Shown piece by piece: positions 11,114 to 23,060 of a DNA stretch of 64,000 nucleotides (within the stretch, counting starts at the first letter, position 1; the number at the start of each line of letters is the position of its first letter). A model generated the notes under the pieces. It made no database searches. It was given only the letters and a program-made list of their open reading frames with translations, and was not told where the DNA came from. A program made the position numbers and the translations under genes. This DNA comes from Buxus sempervirens (taxonomy: Eukaryota; Streptophyta; Magnoliopsida; Buxales; Buxaceae): NCBI GenBank assembly GCA_947561395.2, contig OX387194.1:15486048-15550047 (forward strand). The letters are read 5' to 3'.

Positions 11114-13206
11114 TGAAGACACCCCAAAATTGCGCTGAGAAAATAATGAACAATTGGCCAAAACATAAAAAACAGTTTGTTTTCTTATAGCCAACACAAA
11201 ATTTCATATTGAGATATACTTTATTGTATCCGACACCAGTCATCGGATACAAGAAAGTGCTTTTGTATCCTACAGAAGTCGTCGGATACAAGCAAGTATC
11301 ATTGTATCCGACGAAATGTGTCGGATACAAAAACGTTCATTTGTATCCGACCCGAGTTATCGGATACAAGGTTTTTGCTCAAAATTAGGGTTTTCCGAAA
11401 GTTTTCACTTTTTACCATCATATCCTTTGTTTAAAGAGTGGAAATCTCGGAAATAACCCTATGGTTAAGTGGGAGAATGCTAGACACTTCCTTGTGTCTA
11501 CTATTAGGGTTCCCCCTAACCCTAGCCTTTGCCTATAAATAGGAAGCCTCTCCTCAAGCAAATGGCCAAGAATTTTAGAGTCAGAAGTTGGAGATTGGAG
11601 AGCTCCGAGTGAAGAAGGGAACCGCTGTCGCATTGCTTCCAGAAATCCAGGTAAGCCTGGAACTTCTTCATTTTTATGTCTTTACATTCTAGGGTTAGAT
11701 CATTCTTCTACCTTTCTGTAGAATAATGGCCTACTTTTTGTATCTGCAACCCCTTTCCCTACTCAAAGTACCTCGAGACTCCTTTTTGCTGTAAAACATG
11801 AAGGGGGGTCTAGGGGAAACGAGAATAGGAATTGATCCTTAGTCATAGAACCCTCTTGAATGGCCTTGTGAAAACCCATTTCATACTCAAAATACCCCAA
11901 GACTATTTCGAAATCGTAAAATGGGGAGAGAGAACTAGGGGAAACGAGAATGGAACGGAACCCTAGTTTTTTAGAACCCCATTTGATTCATGTACTGTTT
12001 TGGGTTGATTTTACTTTAAAAGGTCTAAACTAGACAGCAGCTGTATCTTAACTTCGGACACTCATAACTTCATCATCTGGATGAATTTTGGAGTGATCTA
12101 AAGAGATAGGAAAGGTGTGGCTGTCTAGATCTTGCCTGTAAAATTTCATCAATTTTTATGGAGTGGATTTTTGACACCATTCAGTCGAAGTTGACAGGTC
12201 AGTTCAGACCAGATTGCTGAACTTGTCTCTTCGAATGAGCACCATCTGCTCGATTTGAGTGATTTTGGTTTTTGTGTTTTCCTTTGGTAGTCTACTTTCA
12301 AATCCATTTGGTTTCATAATTGTTTGTTTTCATTTGTGTTTTGTGTGACTAATTTACTCAGAGCTGCCCTATTGCGCAATTCTGTGCTGATCTGTGATCC
12401 TCTTGGCATGTTCGTGAGGTCACACAAGTCACATCTGAATGGATTTTTGTGTGAGGCCTATTTCATTTGAAAGATGGTACTACATACTTCATTCATGCAA
12501 AATTTCACGGATTTTTATGTAGCCAATTTTCTCAAATGAATTTCCAAAGTTGCCCACTTGTTACTTTTATCAATTTACAACAGCAGATTTCAAATGAGCA
12601 TAACTCTTAGGGTTTTAACCGGATTTAATTGAAAAATTTCCTGAGTCTTCTATTTATCATAATCTTTCAAATGGATTTGGTTTGATTCAATTTGAAATTG
12701 ATTTGAATGATTTATGGTCAAATGGGTCCATCTTTTACCGAATTTTCCGGATTTGTCTTAACTTGTTTGTGTTCAAGTTTTGATTTGATTTATATTTAAT
12801 AGTGATGTTCCAGAAGTGATACTTCCATAAAAGCAAGTCTAAGATTAATTGGACTTCTCATGTGGAGGGATCATACATATACTTAATCTTTTTTAAGCCT
12901 TTTTGATCATTTTAGCAAGCTTTCTTTATTTTGAGCATGAACAACACTTGGCAACCACCTTGTGTGGGTGAATGGGGGGGGGGGGGTGCCTAATACCTTA
13001 CCCCGTTCATAATCTAATCCCCTTACCCATCTCTGGATTTTATTTTCAAGTAGAGTTATTTTTACTCAAGATTTGCCTTTTTGCATATTTTGATGATTTT
13101 TGGTGTCCCTTCACACCTAAAAGGAATGGTGGCGGCTTTCCCATTTTTATGAATCCCGTGTGATGACTGGAAAGTCACTGGATTGATTTTTCCTCCATGT
13201 CTCACA
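11114..13206 (+). repeat. Element B 5' LTR
   Basis: Starts TGAAGACACCCC (the 3' copy has TGTAGACACCCC) and ends CATGTCTCACA directly before the PBS. TATAAATA is at 11534-11541. Compared with the 3' LTR it lacks about 384 bp, corresponding to about 38147-38531 there. It carries a run of 13 G at 12974-12986 where the 3' copy has 5. Its PBS-like U5 motif is mutated (TGGCGGCTTT). Confidence 0.9.
11225..11370. promoter_or_regulatory. Palindrome array in B 5' LTR U3
   Basis: Four stem-loops with arms TTGTATCCGAC / GTCGGATACAA at about 11225-11252, 11262-11291, 11302-11330 and 11341-11369, spaced about 39 bp apart. They lie 165-310 bp upstream of the TATA box at 11534. The matching array in the 3' LTR is at 37370-37514. 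Confidence 0.85.
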
Positions 13207-13208
13207 AC

Positions 13209-13226
13209 TGGCGACTCTGCTGGGGA
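13209..13226 (+). other. Element B primer binding site
   Basis: TGGCGACTCTGCTGGGGA starts 2 bp after the LTR end; its complement ends in ...GCCA as expected for a tRNA 3' end. The same 18 bases form the PBS of element A. From memory, Ogre elements use tRNA-Arg; the tRNA identity should be checked. Confidence 0.9.
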
Positions 13227-15350
13227 TTTGTTGATTTAAGCCACTCTGTGTATTTGTTCATGTTTTATTTTGATTCTTTAATGCTTGCTATTTTATTTAC
13301 TTCACTTGAGTATGTTTGATGTATTTTAAATCTGATTTGTAAGATATAGCATGTATGCATTGTTCAGTTGTGGCTAGAAACATGTTTTGAGGTAATTCAC
13401 TGTTGTTTTATTTTATGAGAACATGCTTTGATTTGGGTTTCAATACCATTTTTGATCAAGAAAAATTGTGAACATGAAATCTAGGAACCTAATGGATGAT
13501 TTTGGGGTTTCCAAGCATATTTTCCCTAATTAAGACACCTCTTGTAACATGCTGCAATTGATGTATTTTTTTTGGTCAATTTGGGTATGAATGATGCTTT
13601 AAGCATGAAAATGAGAACCATGAAACCTAGGAATTCAGTAGGTATTTTGGGGGACTTTCAAGCATGTTTTCCCTAGTTAAATGCTTCTTGAACAATGTGT
13701 TTAGTTGCTGTATTTTTAGGCCTTGGTTGGGGGTATGAATGATGCACTTTTGAGCATGAAAATGAAGAACATAAAATCTGGGAATTTAGGAGATTTTTTT
13801 TTGGGTTTTTAAGCATGTTTCACATGATTAGTGGCTACTTGTACAAAGCAATCACTTGTTGTTTTTTTATGGCACGCTTTGAATTTGGCAAAGATGATAT
13901 GTTTCAATCATGAGAATAATGAGCAAAAAGAAAAAAAATGTGAAATGTTTGTTGGATGTTTTTGGGTTTTAAGCATGTTTTACATGATTAATTGTTTGTG
14001 TACAATATAAATAACATGCTTGGGTGATTTTTCTTAACCATATGCATATTTAGGTGTTTTTGATGTCTTGTTGGCTTGTGTTCATTTATTTCCAATAAGA
14101 TATTTGCATTATGCCTTGGCTTGAAATTGTATGCATGGCTACAAAAAGAGTAGCGGCTGGGACGTTGTGAATGCACCTTTAATTTTAAATGCACTTGAGC
14201 ACTTTAAACTCTTTGCACAGCCTGCCCATTACCTATAGGAAGTTGAACCCCAATGTGTGTAGCTTGGCGCAACGAGGTCGATACTTCGGAAAGCGAAAGT
14301 GAAAACATTTACCTTAGAATTTGAGTCAATGATGTGATGACAATGGGATCTGTGATTCGATTCTGGGCATCACTAGACTTGAGTTCTAAGTTGCCAATTA
14401 AGCCAAAACCCAAAAAACCATACGCTTGAAGGTGGAGAAACACGTTTTCAGCTAAAGTAAACAATTACGTTTGGGGAATTGGGTGTAATTGTGGGAAGGC
14501 CGTTTGCATGTTTCACAAGCCAAGGTATAATATGAATACCATATTAAAGGTAACACAAAATGACAAGGTAAAACCATGTTTCTTTAATGTCATGTAAATT
14601 AAAAGCCATGGTGTCCGTATGGTTGGGATGAAATTTTTCCCAAAAGTGTTTGTAGCCTAAGGTTAGTGTAACCCATAGGAAGAGTCTCTAACTCTACTTA
14701 GAAGTCATCCTACCCAAAGTCCATGTAGGAGGCAACCAAGAGTACAAAATCAGTGAATTGGTGTCTAACTATGGCGGGTACATGTACCCTCATGAATTTG
14801 TGCATTTTTGCAAGTATGGTGTCAAAGCCCAATTTTGGACTGAATTTAGAGGCTGAGTCAAGGTGAACATTAAATTGGAATGAAAATAACATGATCTAGT
14901 GAAAAAATGAGTCAAAAAGAGCCAATTCGGCATTAACCGACAACTCAGGTCGGTTAAACAACATTCCCTTCTTATCCAAGACGTGTCATCGGCAAAGAGG
15001 TTATATGTATGTATCCAATCATTTGCATCGGATATAATAAGGCATAGCTTTAGCCGACTTGATATATCGGATACAGTCTGGAAATGCATAAATTGATTTT
15101 TCATCCCAATTTTTTGAGCATAAAATGCCTAAAACATTGTGAATAATCCTTAGGCACCTCAAGGAGGGTATGAAAAGATAATTCGAGTGTTAAAAAAAAA
15201 CTTTTTTTTAAGGATTTTGCCTAATTTTGAATCTACCCTTTACCCTCAAGATACATTAAGGGAACCCAGGTGTCATATTTCTTGATACTAATTCACCTCA
15301 AACATGTTTCAATCAAACTTTTGAACTTGAAAACTGATCAAAGAAAATAA
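13227..15350 (+). other. Element B leader with diverged repeats and palindromes
   Basis: AT-rich leader with no credible gene. From about 13430 to 14010 there are about four diverged tandem units of roughly 146-162 bp, each containing AAGCATGTTTTCCCTA-type sequence (near 13514, 13660, 13810 and 13972). At 14933-15076 are three stem-loops of the element's own palindrome type, arms ACCGAC/GTCGGT and ATCCGAT/ATCGGAT. Unlike element A, no sense-strand ORF1 lies here. Confidence 0.7.
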
Positions 15351-15366
15351 AAAATGTATAAAAAAA

Positions 15367-16345
15367 CCTTTGGTTGGTCACTAGTACCAATGAAATCAAA
15401 ACTTTGTGGGACCTTTGGAAACCATAGAATATTCCAAAAAAAACCTTTGGTTGGTCACCAGTACCAATCAAATCAAAACTTTGTGGGACACTTGGAAGCC
15501 CTAGAATATTCCAAAAAAACCTTTGGTTGGTCACCAGTACCAATCAAATCAAAACTTTGTGGGACACTTGGAAGCCCTAGAATATTCCAAAAAAACATTT
15601 GGTTGGTCACTAGTACCAATCAAATCAAAACTTTGTGGGACACTTGGAAGCCCTAGAATATTCCAAAAAAAAAACCTTTGGTTGGTCACCAGTACCAATC
15701 AAATCAAAATTTGTGGGACACTTGGAAGCCCTAGAATATTCCAAAAAACCTTTAGTTGGTCACCAGTACCAATCAAATCAAAATTTGTGGGACACTTGGA
15801 AACCCTAGAATATTCCAAAAAAAATCTTTGGTTGGTCACCAGTACCAATCAAATCAAAATTTTTGGGACACTTGGAAGCCCTAGAATATTCCAAAAAACT
15901 TTTGGTTGGTCACCAGTACCAATCAAATCAAAATTTGTGGGACACTTGGAAGCCCTAGAATATTCCAAAAAAACCTTTGGTTGGTCACTAGTACCAATCA
16001 AATCAAAACTTTGTGGGACACTTGGAAGCCCTAGAATATTCCAAAAAACCTTTGGTTGGTCACGAGTACCAATCAAATCAAAACTCTGTGGGACACTTGG
16101 AAGCTCTAGAATATTCCAAAAAAACCTTTGGTTGGTCACCAGTACCAATCAAATCAAAACTTGTTGGGACACTTGGAAGCCCTAGAATATTCCAAAAAAA
16201 CCTTTGGTTGGTCACCAGTACCGATCAAATTAAAATTTGTGGGACACTTGGAAGCCCTAGAATATTCCAAAAAACCTTTGGTTAGTCACCAGTACCAATC
16301 AAACCAAAATCTTGTGGGACCTTTGGAAGCCCTAACATATTCCAA
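15367..16345 (+). repeat. About 76-bp tandem array just upstream of B gag
   Basis: Thirteen consecutive units of 74-79 bp; each contains CTTTGGTTGGTCACCAGTAC and ends near GAATATTCCAAAAAA. Unit length varies mainly in the A-run. It ends about 150 bp before the gag start, the same place as the 88-bp array of element A. Long reading frames through it are artefacts of the repeat. Confidence 0.95.
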
Positions 16346-16474
16346 CAATTAAAAAAATTGAAAAATATATTAAAAAAAAGAAAAAACAAATAAATCCGGA
16401 CTTGTGTTCACCTAACTCACTTATCTACATTTATAGGTGTGTGACTAGGATCAAATTGGAGCTGACATGTTTCT

Positions 16475-18080
16475 TTGTTTTTCCTTCCCCAGGTACACAT
16501 ACTTGCAATCATTGCTCCCGTGACCAGATCCAAAGCTCGAGCAATGAATACTGCAAAGAACCAAGCCCAAGCCACCGTTCCCGCTCAGGACTTTGCTCAA
16601 CTGCAAGAACAAGTGGCTGGACTGGCCAAGATGCTAGGAGACCTACTGGCCGCTCAGGCCCAACAAGCTCGAGCCCAAAACCAAGCCTCTACTTCCCATC
16701 AAGCACCACCACCTCAAGCCTACATTCCACCTCCAGCTCAACCCATACCTGAGCCCATTTCTGAACTCGTCCCTAAACCTATCCTAATCAGGGAAAATAC
16801 TGTGGAATATGAAAAAGAGATGGAAAAGGAGAGAGCAAGGGAGGAGATGGAAAGGAAACTGCTACACAAGATAGAGAGGATCCAAAAAGAACTCAAGGAG
16901 GTGAAGGGGGGAAACAGTTATGGAGGCACCACCTTTGATGATCTCTGCATATACCCGGATGTATTTCTACCGACAAAATTCAAATGCTCAGATTTTGATA
17001 AATATGATGGCACGGGCTGCCCAATGAGCCATTTGAAGTTATACTGTGGGGCTTTGTATGAGTTTGGCCGGGATGACGGTATACTAATCCAACTCTTCCA
17101 GAGGAGTTTGATAGGATCGGCTCTGAGGTGGTTTGCCATGGTGGACCATGGAAGGATCAGAAGGTGGAAGGACTTGGCTGACGCTTTTATGGACCAGTAC
17201 AAGTTTAACTCGGAGATTGTGCCAGATCGGTACGACATGATGAGGATGAGTAAGGGAAAAGAGGAAACTGTACGACTATATGTAAGAGGTGGAGAGAGGC
17301 TATCTCCCAGGTCAGGCCGCCTATGTTGGAGCCTGAGATGATTTCAACGTTCATAAGCAAACTGTGGCAGCCCTTCTATAATCATCTGGTGGGTCAGATT
17401 ACCACCAATTTTGTAGCCTTGGTACAGGTGGCTGATCGGATCGAGGAAGGGGTCAGGTCAGGAAAACTAATTGATTACTCTACTTTGGCCGGACAATCAG
17501 ATTCCTCTGTTTCCCTAGCACAGAAGAAAGGGAATGGGTTCAAGAAGAACGGAGCAAGGAAAGAAGGAGAAGTAAACCTGGTACAGGCTCCTCCTTCCAA
17601 GAAACCACTCCACGTCAGTATTTCTGCACCCCTGTAGGCCCAGAAGTCGTATCAGACCCCTCTCAATGTCAATTTCCCCCCCCCCCCCCCCCCCTCCGTG
17701 CCTGCAAACCAAATGAGGGCTTTTACTAAGGAAGAGAAGGATGCCTGGATGGCAGTAAGGAGCAAAGTTTTTACCCCCTTCCCATGTCTTTTTCCCAACT
17801 GTTGCCAACCCTCCTGAAAGGGGAGTACGTGACCTTGAAGGAGCCCAACCCGAATGCCTCGAAGGGGAAGAATTTTGATCCAGCAGTCACTTATGTCTTT
17901 CACATGGGTGCACTGGGGCACTCCATAGACACTTGTTGGATTCTGAAGCATGCGGTTCAGATTCTGTTGGACCAAAAGGCCCTGGTCTTCAATACTGTTG
18001 CGCCTGCCCCGTCGGGTAATGATATTGGACAAAACCCCTTGCCTTATCACAATGGGGCAGGTCCAGTTAATTCAATCACA
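16475..18080 (+). pseudogene. gag: Element B gag (frameshifted)
   Basis: Encodes the capsid/nucleocapsid precursor that packages element RNA. The first ATG in frame is at 16544; the segment begins right after a pyrimidine-rich tract ending CCCCAG|GTAC. It has a Gln/Pro-rich N-terminus, a charged coiled-coil stretch (about 16800-16910), then the retrotransposon gag core, recognisable from LPTKFKCSDFDKYDGTGCP and FQRSLIGSALRWF and homologous to gag of A. The frame breaks by a 1-base shift near 17285, meets a TAG at 17635-17637, and passes a run of 19 C at 17676-17694. It resumes in another frame with LLPTLLKGEYV and a zinc-knuckle-like C-x2-H-GALGH-x4-C motif at about 17895-17940. Defective as it stands. 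Confidence 0.88.
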
Positions 18081-19480
18081 GCCATATCCTCTATGAGAAG
18101 GGCCTTTGGCCCATCTCAATTGATAGCTCCAGTGGGGACCTCGGTCAAGGTCCATTTCTTCCAAGTAAAAGAGGAGGATGAAGTCAATGTCATCTCTAGA
18201 AAGAATGATTGTGTCGCAGAGGATATTAGCTCCTCCCTGAACCAGGTCTCCTCTCTTATGGCCCAGATAAACATTGCAAGGCCTCCTCTGGTCTTTAATT
18301 ACAATTCACCCACTTTTTCTCCATCCCAGCCATTAAAAACTCCCTTCGTCATCCAATGTGCCCCCACCACTGCTTCCATTACTTCTTCTGTTCCAACAAC
18401 ACCCAAACAACTTCTACCTTTGGTGGTAAATGTTCCACCTATCTGCAATGTTCAAAGACCAACTCCCACATCTCGGTCCAAACACCAACCGCTTGTGATC
18501 CATGTCCCAAAACTTGCCTATTTTGAGTCAGCTGTACCATGGAATTACAGCGGGGGAATGATCAAAAACCAGAACCAGGAAGAGGTAATCCTCATGACGA
18601 GGTCAGGGAGATGTGTAGAAGGAGAAGAAAAAGAAAAAGAAACAGAGGTGGAGAAGGAAAGAAAAGAAACAGAAGAAAAGAAAAAAATTAAAGGAAAAAC
18701 AAAAGTAGGGGAAGACACCCCACAGGGAACAGGAAATGAGGCAACATACCTCATTAATATAATAAAGAAAAGCGAATTTAATCTTGTCGATCAGCTAAAT
18801 AAGGTCCCGGCCCAGATTTCAATACTAGGACTTTTGCTAAATTTAGAAAAGCACAGGGACGCATTATTAAGGGTGCTTCAGAGTACACACGTGTCTCAGA
18901 CTATTGATCCGGACCAACTAGGCAAAATGGTTGGTCAAATCTTATCACACAATGTGATATGTTTTTCTGAAAGTGAAATAAGCCCAGGTGGGTGCTACCA
19001 TGTTGACCCTTTGCACATCACAGTGCTTTGTAAGGGCAGTATGGTGGCACGGGTTCTGATTGACAATGGGTCGGCTTTAAATGTTTGCCCATTAATCACT
19101 TTTGCCAAACTTGGTCTGGATCAATCCAAGATTAAGTAGAATGGGAGGATTGTAAGGGCTTTTGATAGCTCTAAGACACACTCCCTAGGGGAGATTGAAC
19201 TGCCAGTCACAATTGGACCGAATATCTTCAACATCACATTTGAGCCTTCAATCTGCTCCTAGGGAGGCCGTGGATACATTTGGCTAGGGCAATACCATCC
19301 ACGCTCCACCAAAGGGTGAAGTACATAAGAGGGCAAAGGGTGATAACTATCCTAGCTGAAAATTTGGTACCTCCCATTGTGTCACCTGACGTACCCTTCA
19401 TCAATGTGGATTTAACTGTCAACAAGATTGCATTCCACTCGATTCAATTTGAAACAGTCAATTTCATACCTGGGGGTGTG
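18081..19480 (+). pseudogene. Element B gag-pro linker and aspartic protease (broken)
   Basis: A continuous frame from 17784 to 19139 carries a Pro/Ser/Thr-rich linker, a Glu/Lys-rich segment (about 18610-18720), then the protease region with the active-site motif VLIDNGSALNVCP (about 19055-19090). DNG replaces the classical DTG/DSG, as is usual in this lineage. A TAG at 19137-19139 ends the frame within the domain. Homology continues past further stops (ELPVTIGPNIFNITFE, then ARAIPSTLHQRVKYIRG) to about 19480. The LGRPW motif expected before ARAIPST has been lost to small deletions or frameshifts. Confidence 0.85.
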
Positions 19481-19499
19481 AGAAAAAAGAATAGAAAGG

Positions 19500-20750
19500 G
19501 ACTATTACTGAGAAGATGGTGAGGAAAGCGATGGAAAAATATCACTTCCATCCGAGGAAAGGCCTGGGAATTAATTTTCAGGGGATGTTGGAGCCAATCA
19601 AGGCAAAGAAGCTGGTCCCTAAAGTAGGGTTGGGATTTAAACCCAGAGGATGGAGAAGGATGAAGGAGGAAGAAGGAGAGAAAAGAAGTAGAGGAAAATT
19701 CCTTCATTTAAGGGAAAATTTTCCTAAACCCACATATACGATCCAACTGTCTCCTCCCATGGATCAGTCCAAACCTCCGTACCAAAATGTCAATCCTTTC
19801 CAAAAGCCATCTGTTCCGATCCTACGACCCTATAACCCATCTCCTACACTTGAAACAGTAAGCGGGCCTGGGCCACTGCCAGAGCAGTAGACGAACTTCT
19901 CCGAGGATGTCGAGGCTTTCTTCGCCATGACTGAAGGCGAAAGGACTGGTGTTGATAAGGAGATGCCGTTCATTGATTGGGCAGCGGTAAGGATTCCGGA
20001 TGAGGTTATATCTGGATTGAGCCCCATGGCAGAAAAGGGCAGTACCACTCATCCAGTGATGATGGCATCAGATTCGGAGCTCGAGGAACAGGCTTGCACC
20101 ATTTCCCCTGCTCCTGAAAAATTTGTTTTAAACAATTGGGAGGAAATGCCCCTTACTTTTGAAGCAGAGTTTGTTTGGAAAACTGTCGCGGCTTCCAAAA
20201 AAAAACTCCATTAGTGGAATGCCATTTCCCTGAAGGTCATAATGAGCCTTTGTCTTTAGGGGAAGTTTTTTTTAGAAGGCTCACAAAAAACCCAAAAAGA
20301 TTTTTCTATTTTTTCTAGAAAATTAAATTTTTTCAAAAAGGTCCAAACCACTTATAAACCATATAAGCAAACAGAATTAGACCAGGTTGAATATGACTTT
20401 GACCTTGAGCTCAACTTTGACCTCATGGGGATCGAAGAAGAGACTAAGGTCGAAGAAGAAGACCTTCCAAAAGAAATTGAATATCAATTGGAACGTCATG
20501 AAAAGGGGGTCCAACCTAATATTGAGGAGACCATCTTAATAAACCTTGGGACCGAAGATGACCCAAAAATAGTGAAAATCGGGGCGTGCCTGTCTGATGT
20601 GCAACGTAATGAAATGTCACGGTTTTTTGCAGCCTACAAAGATGTATTCGCATGGTCATATCGGGACATGCTGGGGTTGGACACTGACATGGCGTTGCAC
20701 AAGTTACCAATTTTTCCAGGGGTCAAGCCAATTAAATAAAAACTGAGAAG
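19500..20750 (+). pseudogene. Element B linker with G-patch-like segment
   Basis: At about 19520-19670 a Gly/Lys-rich segment reads RKGLGINFQG ... VGLGFKPRGW, equivalent to the GEGLGKYKQG ... VGFGLGF segment of element A. G-patch-like modules between protease and RT are known in this class of elements. Pro-rich and acidic linkers follow. From 20425 the conserved pre-RT region appears, with NIEETI, FFAAYKDVFAWSY and ALHKLP. The reading frame changes and stops several times, including a TAA at about 20737-20739. Confidence 0.75.
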
Positions 20751-21480
20751 ATTGAAACCTGAATGGACCTTGAAGGTCAAGGACAAAGTGGTCAAATAAT
20801 TTCAAGCAGGATTTTTGGCAGTCTCCACATACCCCGAGTGGCTCGCAAACATAGTGCCAGTACCAAAGAAGGACGGGAAAGTCAGAATGTGCGTGGACTA
20901 TAGAGATTTGAACAAGACAAGCCCAAAGAATGATTTTCCACTTCCACACATCGACATTCTGGTTGATAATACTGCGGTACATAGCTTATTCTCGTTCATG
21001 GATGGTTTCTCGGGATACAATCAGATCAAGATGGCTAAGGAAGATCAAGAAAAAACAGTATTCATCACACCTTGGGGTACTTTTCACTACACGGTCATGT
21101 CGTTTGGGCTTAAGAACGCTGGGGTGACCTACCAGCTGGCCATGACAGCACTATTCCATGACATGATCCACAAGGAGATAGAGGTCTATGTGGACGATAT
21201 GATTGCCAAATCATACAAAGAAGAGGACCACTTGATCAATCTGAGAAGGTGTTTAATCGACTCAGGAAGTACAGTCTACAGCTTAACCCGGCTAAATGCG
21301 TCTTTGGGGCTACATCAGGAAAGTTGCTGGAATTTATAGTGAGCAGAAGAGGGATTGAGATCGACCCAACTAAAGCCAAGGCTATAATTGAAATGCCATC
21401 ACCCAGAATGGAGAAGGAGGTTCATGGTTTTCTTGGAAGGATTTAGTACATAAGCCGGTTCATAGCACAGCTCACTGCTA
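20740..21480 (+). pseudogene. Element B reverse transcriptase (frameshifted)
   Basis: RNA-templated DNA synthesis domain. Visible motifs are LANIVPVPKKDGKVRMCVDYRDLN, FSFMDGFSGYNQIKM, FITPWGTF, SFGLKNAGVTYQ and the catalytic YVDDM (about 21188-21200). Two stop codons precede it (20737-20739 and about 20797). A frameshift follows near 21246, so the thumb region (VFGATSGKLLEF, KEVHGFLGRI) is in another frame and ends at a TAG near 21446. The conserved DGFSGYNQ and TPWGT motifs are intact here, in contrast to element A. Confidence 0.88.
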
Positions 21481-21503
21481 TCTGTGAATCAATTTTCAAG
21501 CTT

Positions 21504-22154
21504 TTGAGAAAGGATAACCCAATAGTTTGGAATGAGGATTGCCAGCAGGCCTTTGATACAATAAAGAAATATTTGCTGAATCCACTTGTGCTAGTGCCAC
21601 CAACTCTAGGAAGACCACTGATTCTGTACTTGTTAGTGTTGGAAGCATCGATGGGATGTGTCTTGGGACAGCATGATGAGACTGGTAGAAAGGAAAGGGC
21701 AATTTACTATCTGAGTAAGAAGTTCACAGAATATGAGGCCAAGTACTCCCTGTTGGAAAAGACCTGTTGCGCTCTAGTGTGGGCTACTCAAAGACTAAGG
21801 CATTACTTCCTTAGTCATTCCACATTATTGATATCTCGGATGGATCCTTTGAAGTACTTATTTGAGAAACCGACACTAACTGGCAGAACGGCAAAGTGGC
21901 AGTTGTTACTATCCGAGTTTGACCTCACGTACATCACTCAGAAGGCGATTAAGGGTCAAGCCATTGCTGATCACTTGGCTGCACATCCTTTGCCAGAATA
22001 CCAACCTTTGAAGACCAACTTTCTTGATGAGGCAATTTTGTTTACTGAAGAGGAGGAAAGTGAAAGCTCTTGGCAGATGTTCTTCGATGGGGCCGCCAAC
22101 ATGAATGGAAATGGAATTGGGGCAGTATTGGTCAAGACAGGTCACATATCCTGA
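21504..22154 (+). pseudogene. Element B RNase H and start of the additional RNase H
   Basis: Continuous frame. It contains the first (Ty3-type) RNase H, from about 21600 (GRPLILYLLVLEASMGCVLGQ) to about 21990 (IADHLAAHP). The usual first catalytic Asp is replaced in this degenerate domain. The second, Tat-specific RNase H starts at about 22070 with MFFDGAANMNGNGIGAVLV. The frame ends at a TGA at 22152-22154; homology resumes near 22195. Confidence 0.85.
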
Positions 22155-22667
22155 TCGCAGTAAAGTTGAGATTCCAGTGTACAAAATAATATTGCGAAGT
22201 ATGAAGCGTGCATAATTGGGTTGCAAGCCGCCATAGACCATGAAGTGGAGGAACTTGATGTATACGGAGATTCGAGTCTTATAATCTTCCAAACAACTAG
22301 TGAATGGAAAACCAAGGATCACAAATTGATCCCCTACAACCAGTATTTGGAAGAAATAAGCACAAAATTTACTCGAATTTCCTTCAACCATATGCCAAGG
22401 GCCAAGAATCAGTTTGCGGATGCTCTGGCAACATTGGCTTCGATGGTCAGCATACCAGAAGGGGTAGATATTAAACCACTGGAAATTGAGGTCAGAGATG
22501 AACCGGCTTATTGTCTTGTTCTAGAGGGAGCACCAGAAGAGGAACCACCATGGTTTCAAGACATCAAAAATTTCTTGAATGATTGGAGTTTGCCAGAAAA
22601 TATCACTTCCACTGAGAAAAGGACAATACAGAGATTGGCCGGTCAATTCATACTAAGTGGTGGATAG
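22155..22667 (+). pseudogene. Element B additional RNase H (aRH), C-terminal part
   Basis: Continues the second RNase H. YEACIIGLQAAID gives the acidic residue after the break, DVYGDSSLIIFQ the next Asp, and NQFADALATLASM the last. The first Asp lies in FFDGA at about 22085. An RNase H of this type downstream of a degenerate one marks the Tat lineage. The frame ends with TAG at 22665-22667 where element A reads through. Confidence 0.85.
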
Positions 22668-23060
22668 TTGTACAAGAGGTCACATAATGATATTCTGCTC
22701 AGATGTGTTGCTAAGGCTGAGTCGGAAAGGTTGGTTGAGACTGTACATGGAGGAGTCTGTGGACCCCATATCAACGGACATATGCTTGCAAAGAAGATTC
22801 TGAGGTTGGGATACTATTGGTCGACAATGGAGCACGATTGCTGTGTACATGTCAAGAGGTGTCATCAATGTCAAATATATGCAGATAACAAGCATGCACC
22901 CCCAAGTGAGTTGCACAACATGACATCACCATGGCCTTTCTCCATGTGAGGCATAGATGTCATCGGCATGATTTCCCCTAAGGCATCGAACGGGCATAGA
23001 TTTATCTTGGTAGCGATCGACTATTTCACCAAGTGGGTAGAAGCAGCTTCATATGCAAAC
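22668..23060 (+). pseudogene. Element B integrase, N-terminal part
   Basis: Contains the HHCC zinc-binding region: His in VETVHGG and INGHML, Cys pair in KRCHQCQIYAD (about 22740-22880). The core starts with a TGA near 22948 replacing the Trp of the PFxxWGID motif. The first catalytic Asp (GIDVIG) and AIDYFTKWVEAA follow. Coding sequence is cut at 23060 by solo LTR D1. Confidence 0.88.

Noticed and set aside
11106-11330. Peptide repeats of the LYPTTSVGY type (also near 4269 and 37206)
   Set aside because: They are translations of the palindrome arrays, whose spacing happens to be divisible by three; no start context or conservation beyond the palindromes.
15523-16185. A 220-codon reading frame with repeated FGWSPVPIKSK units
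   Set aside because: It is a chance open frame through the 76-bp tandem array; unit lengths are not all multiples of three and the frame walks through the repeat.
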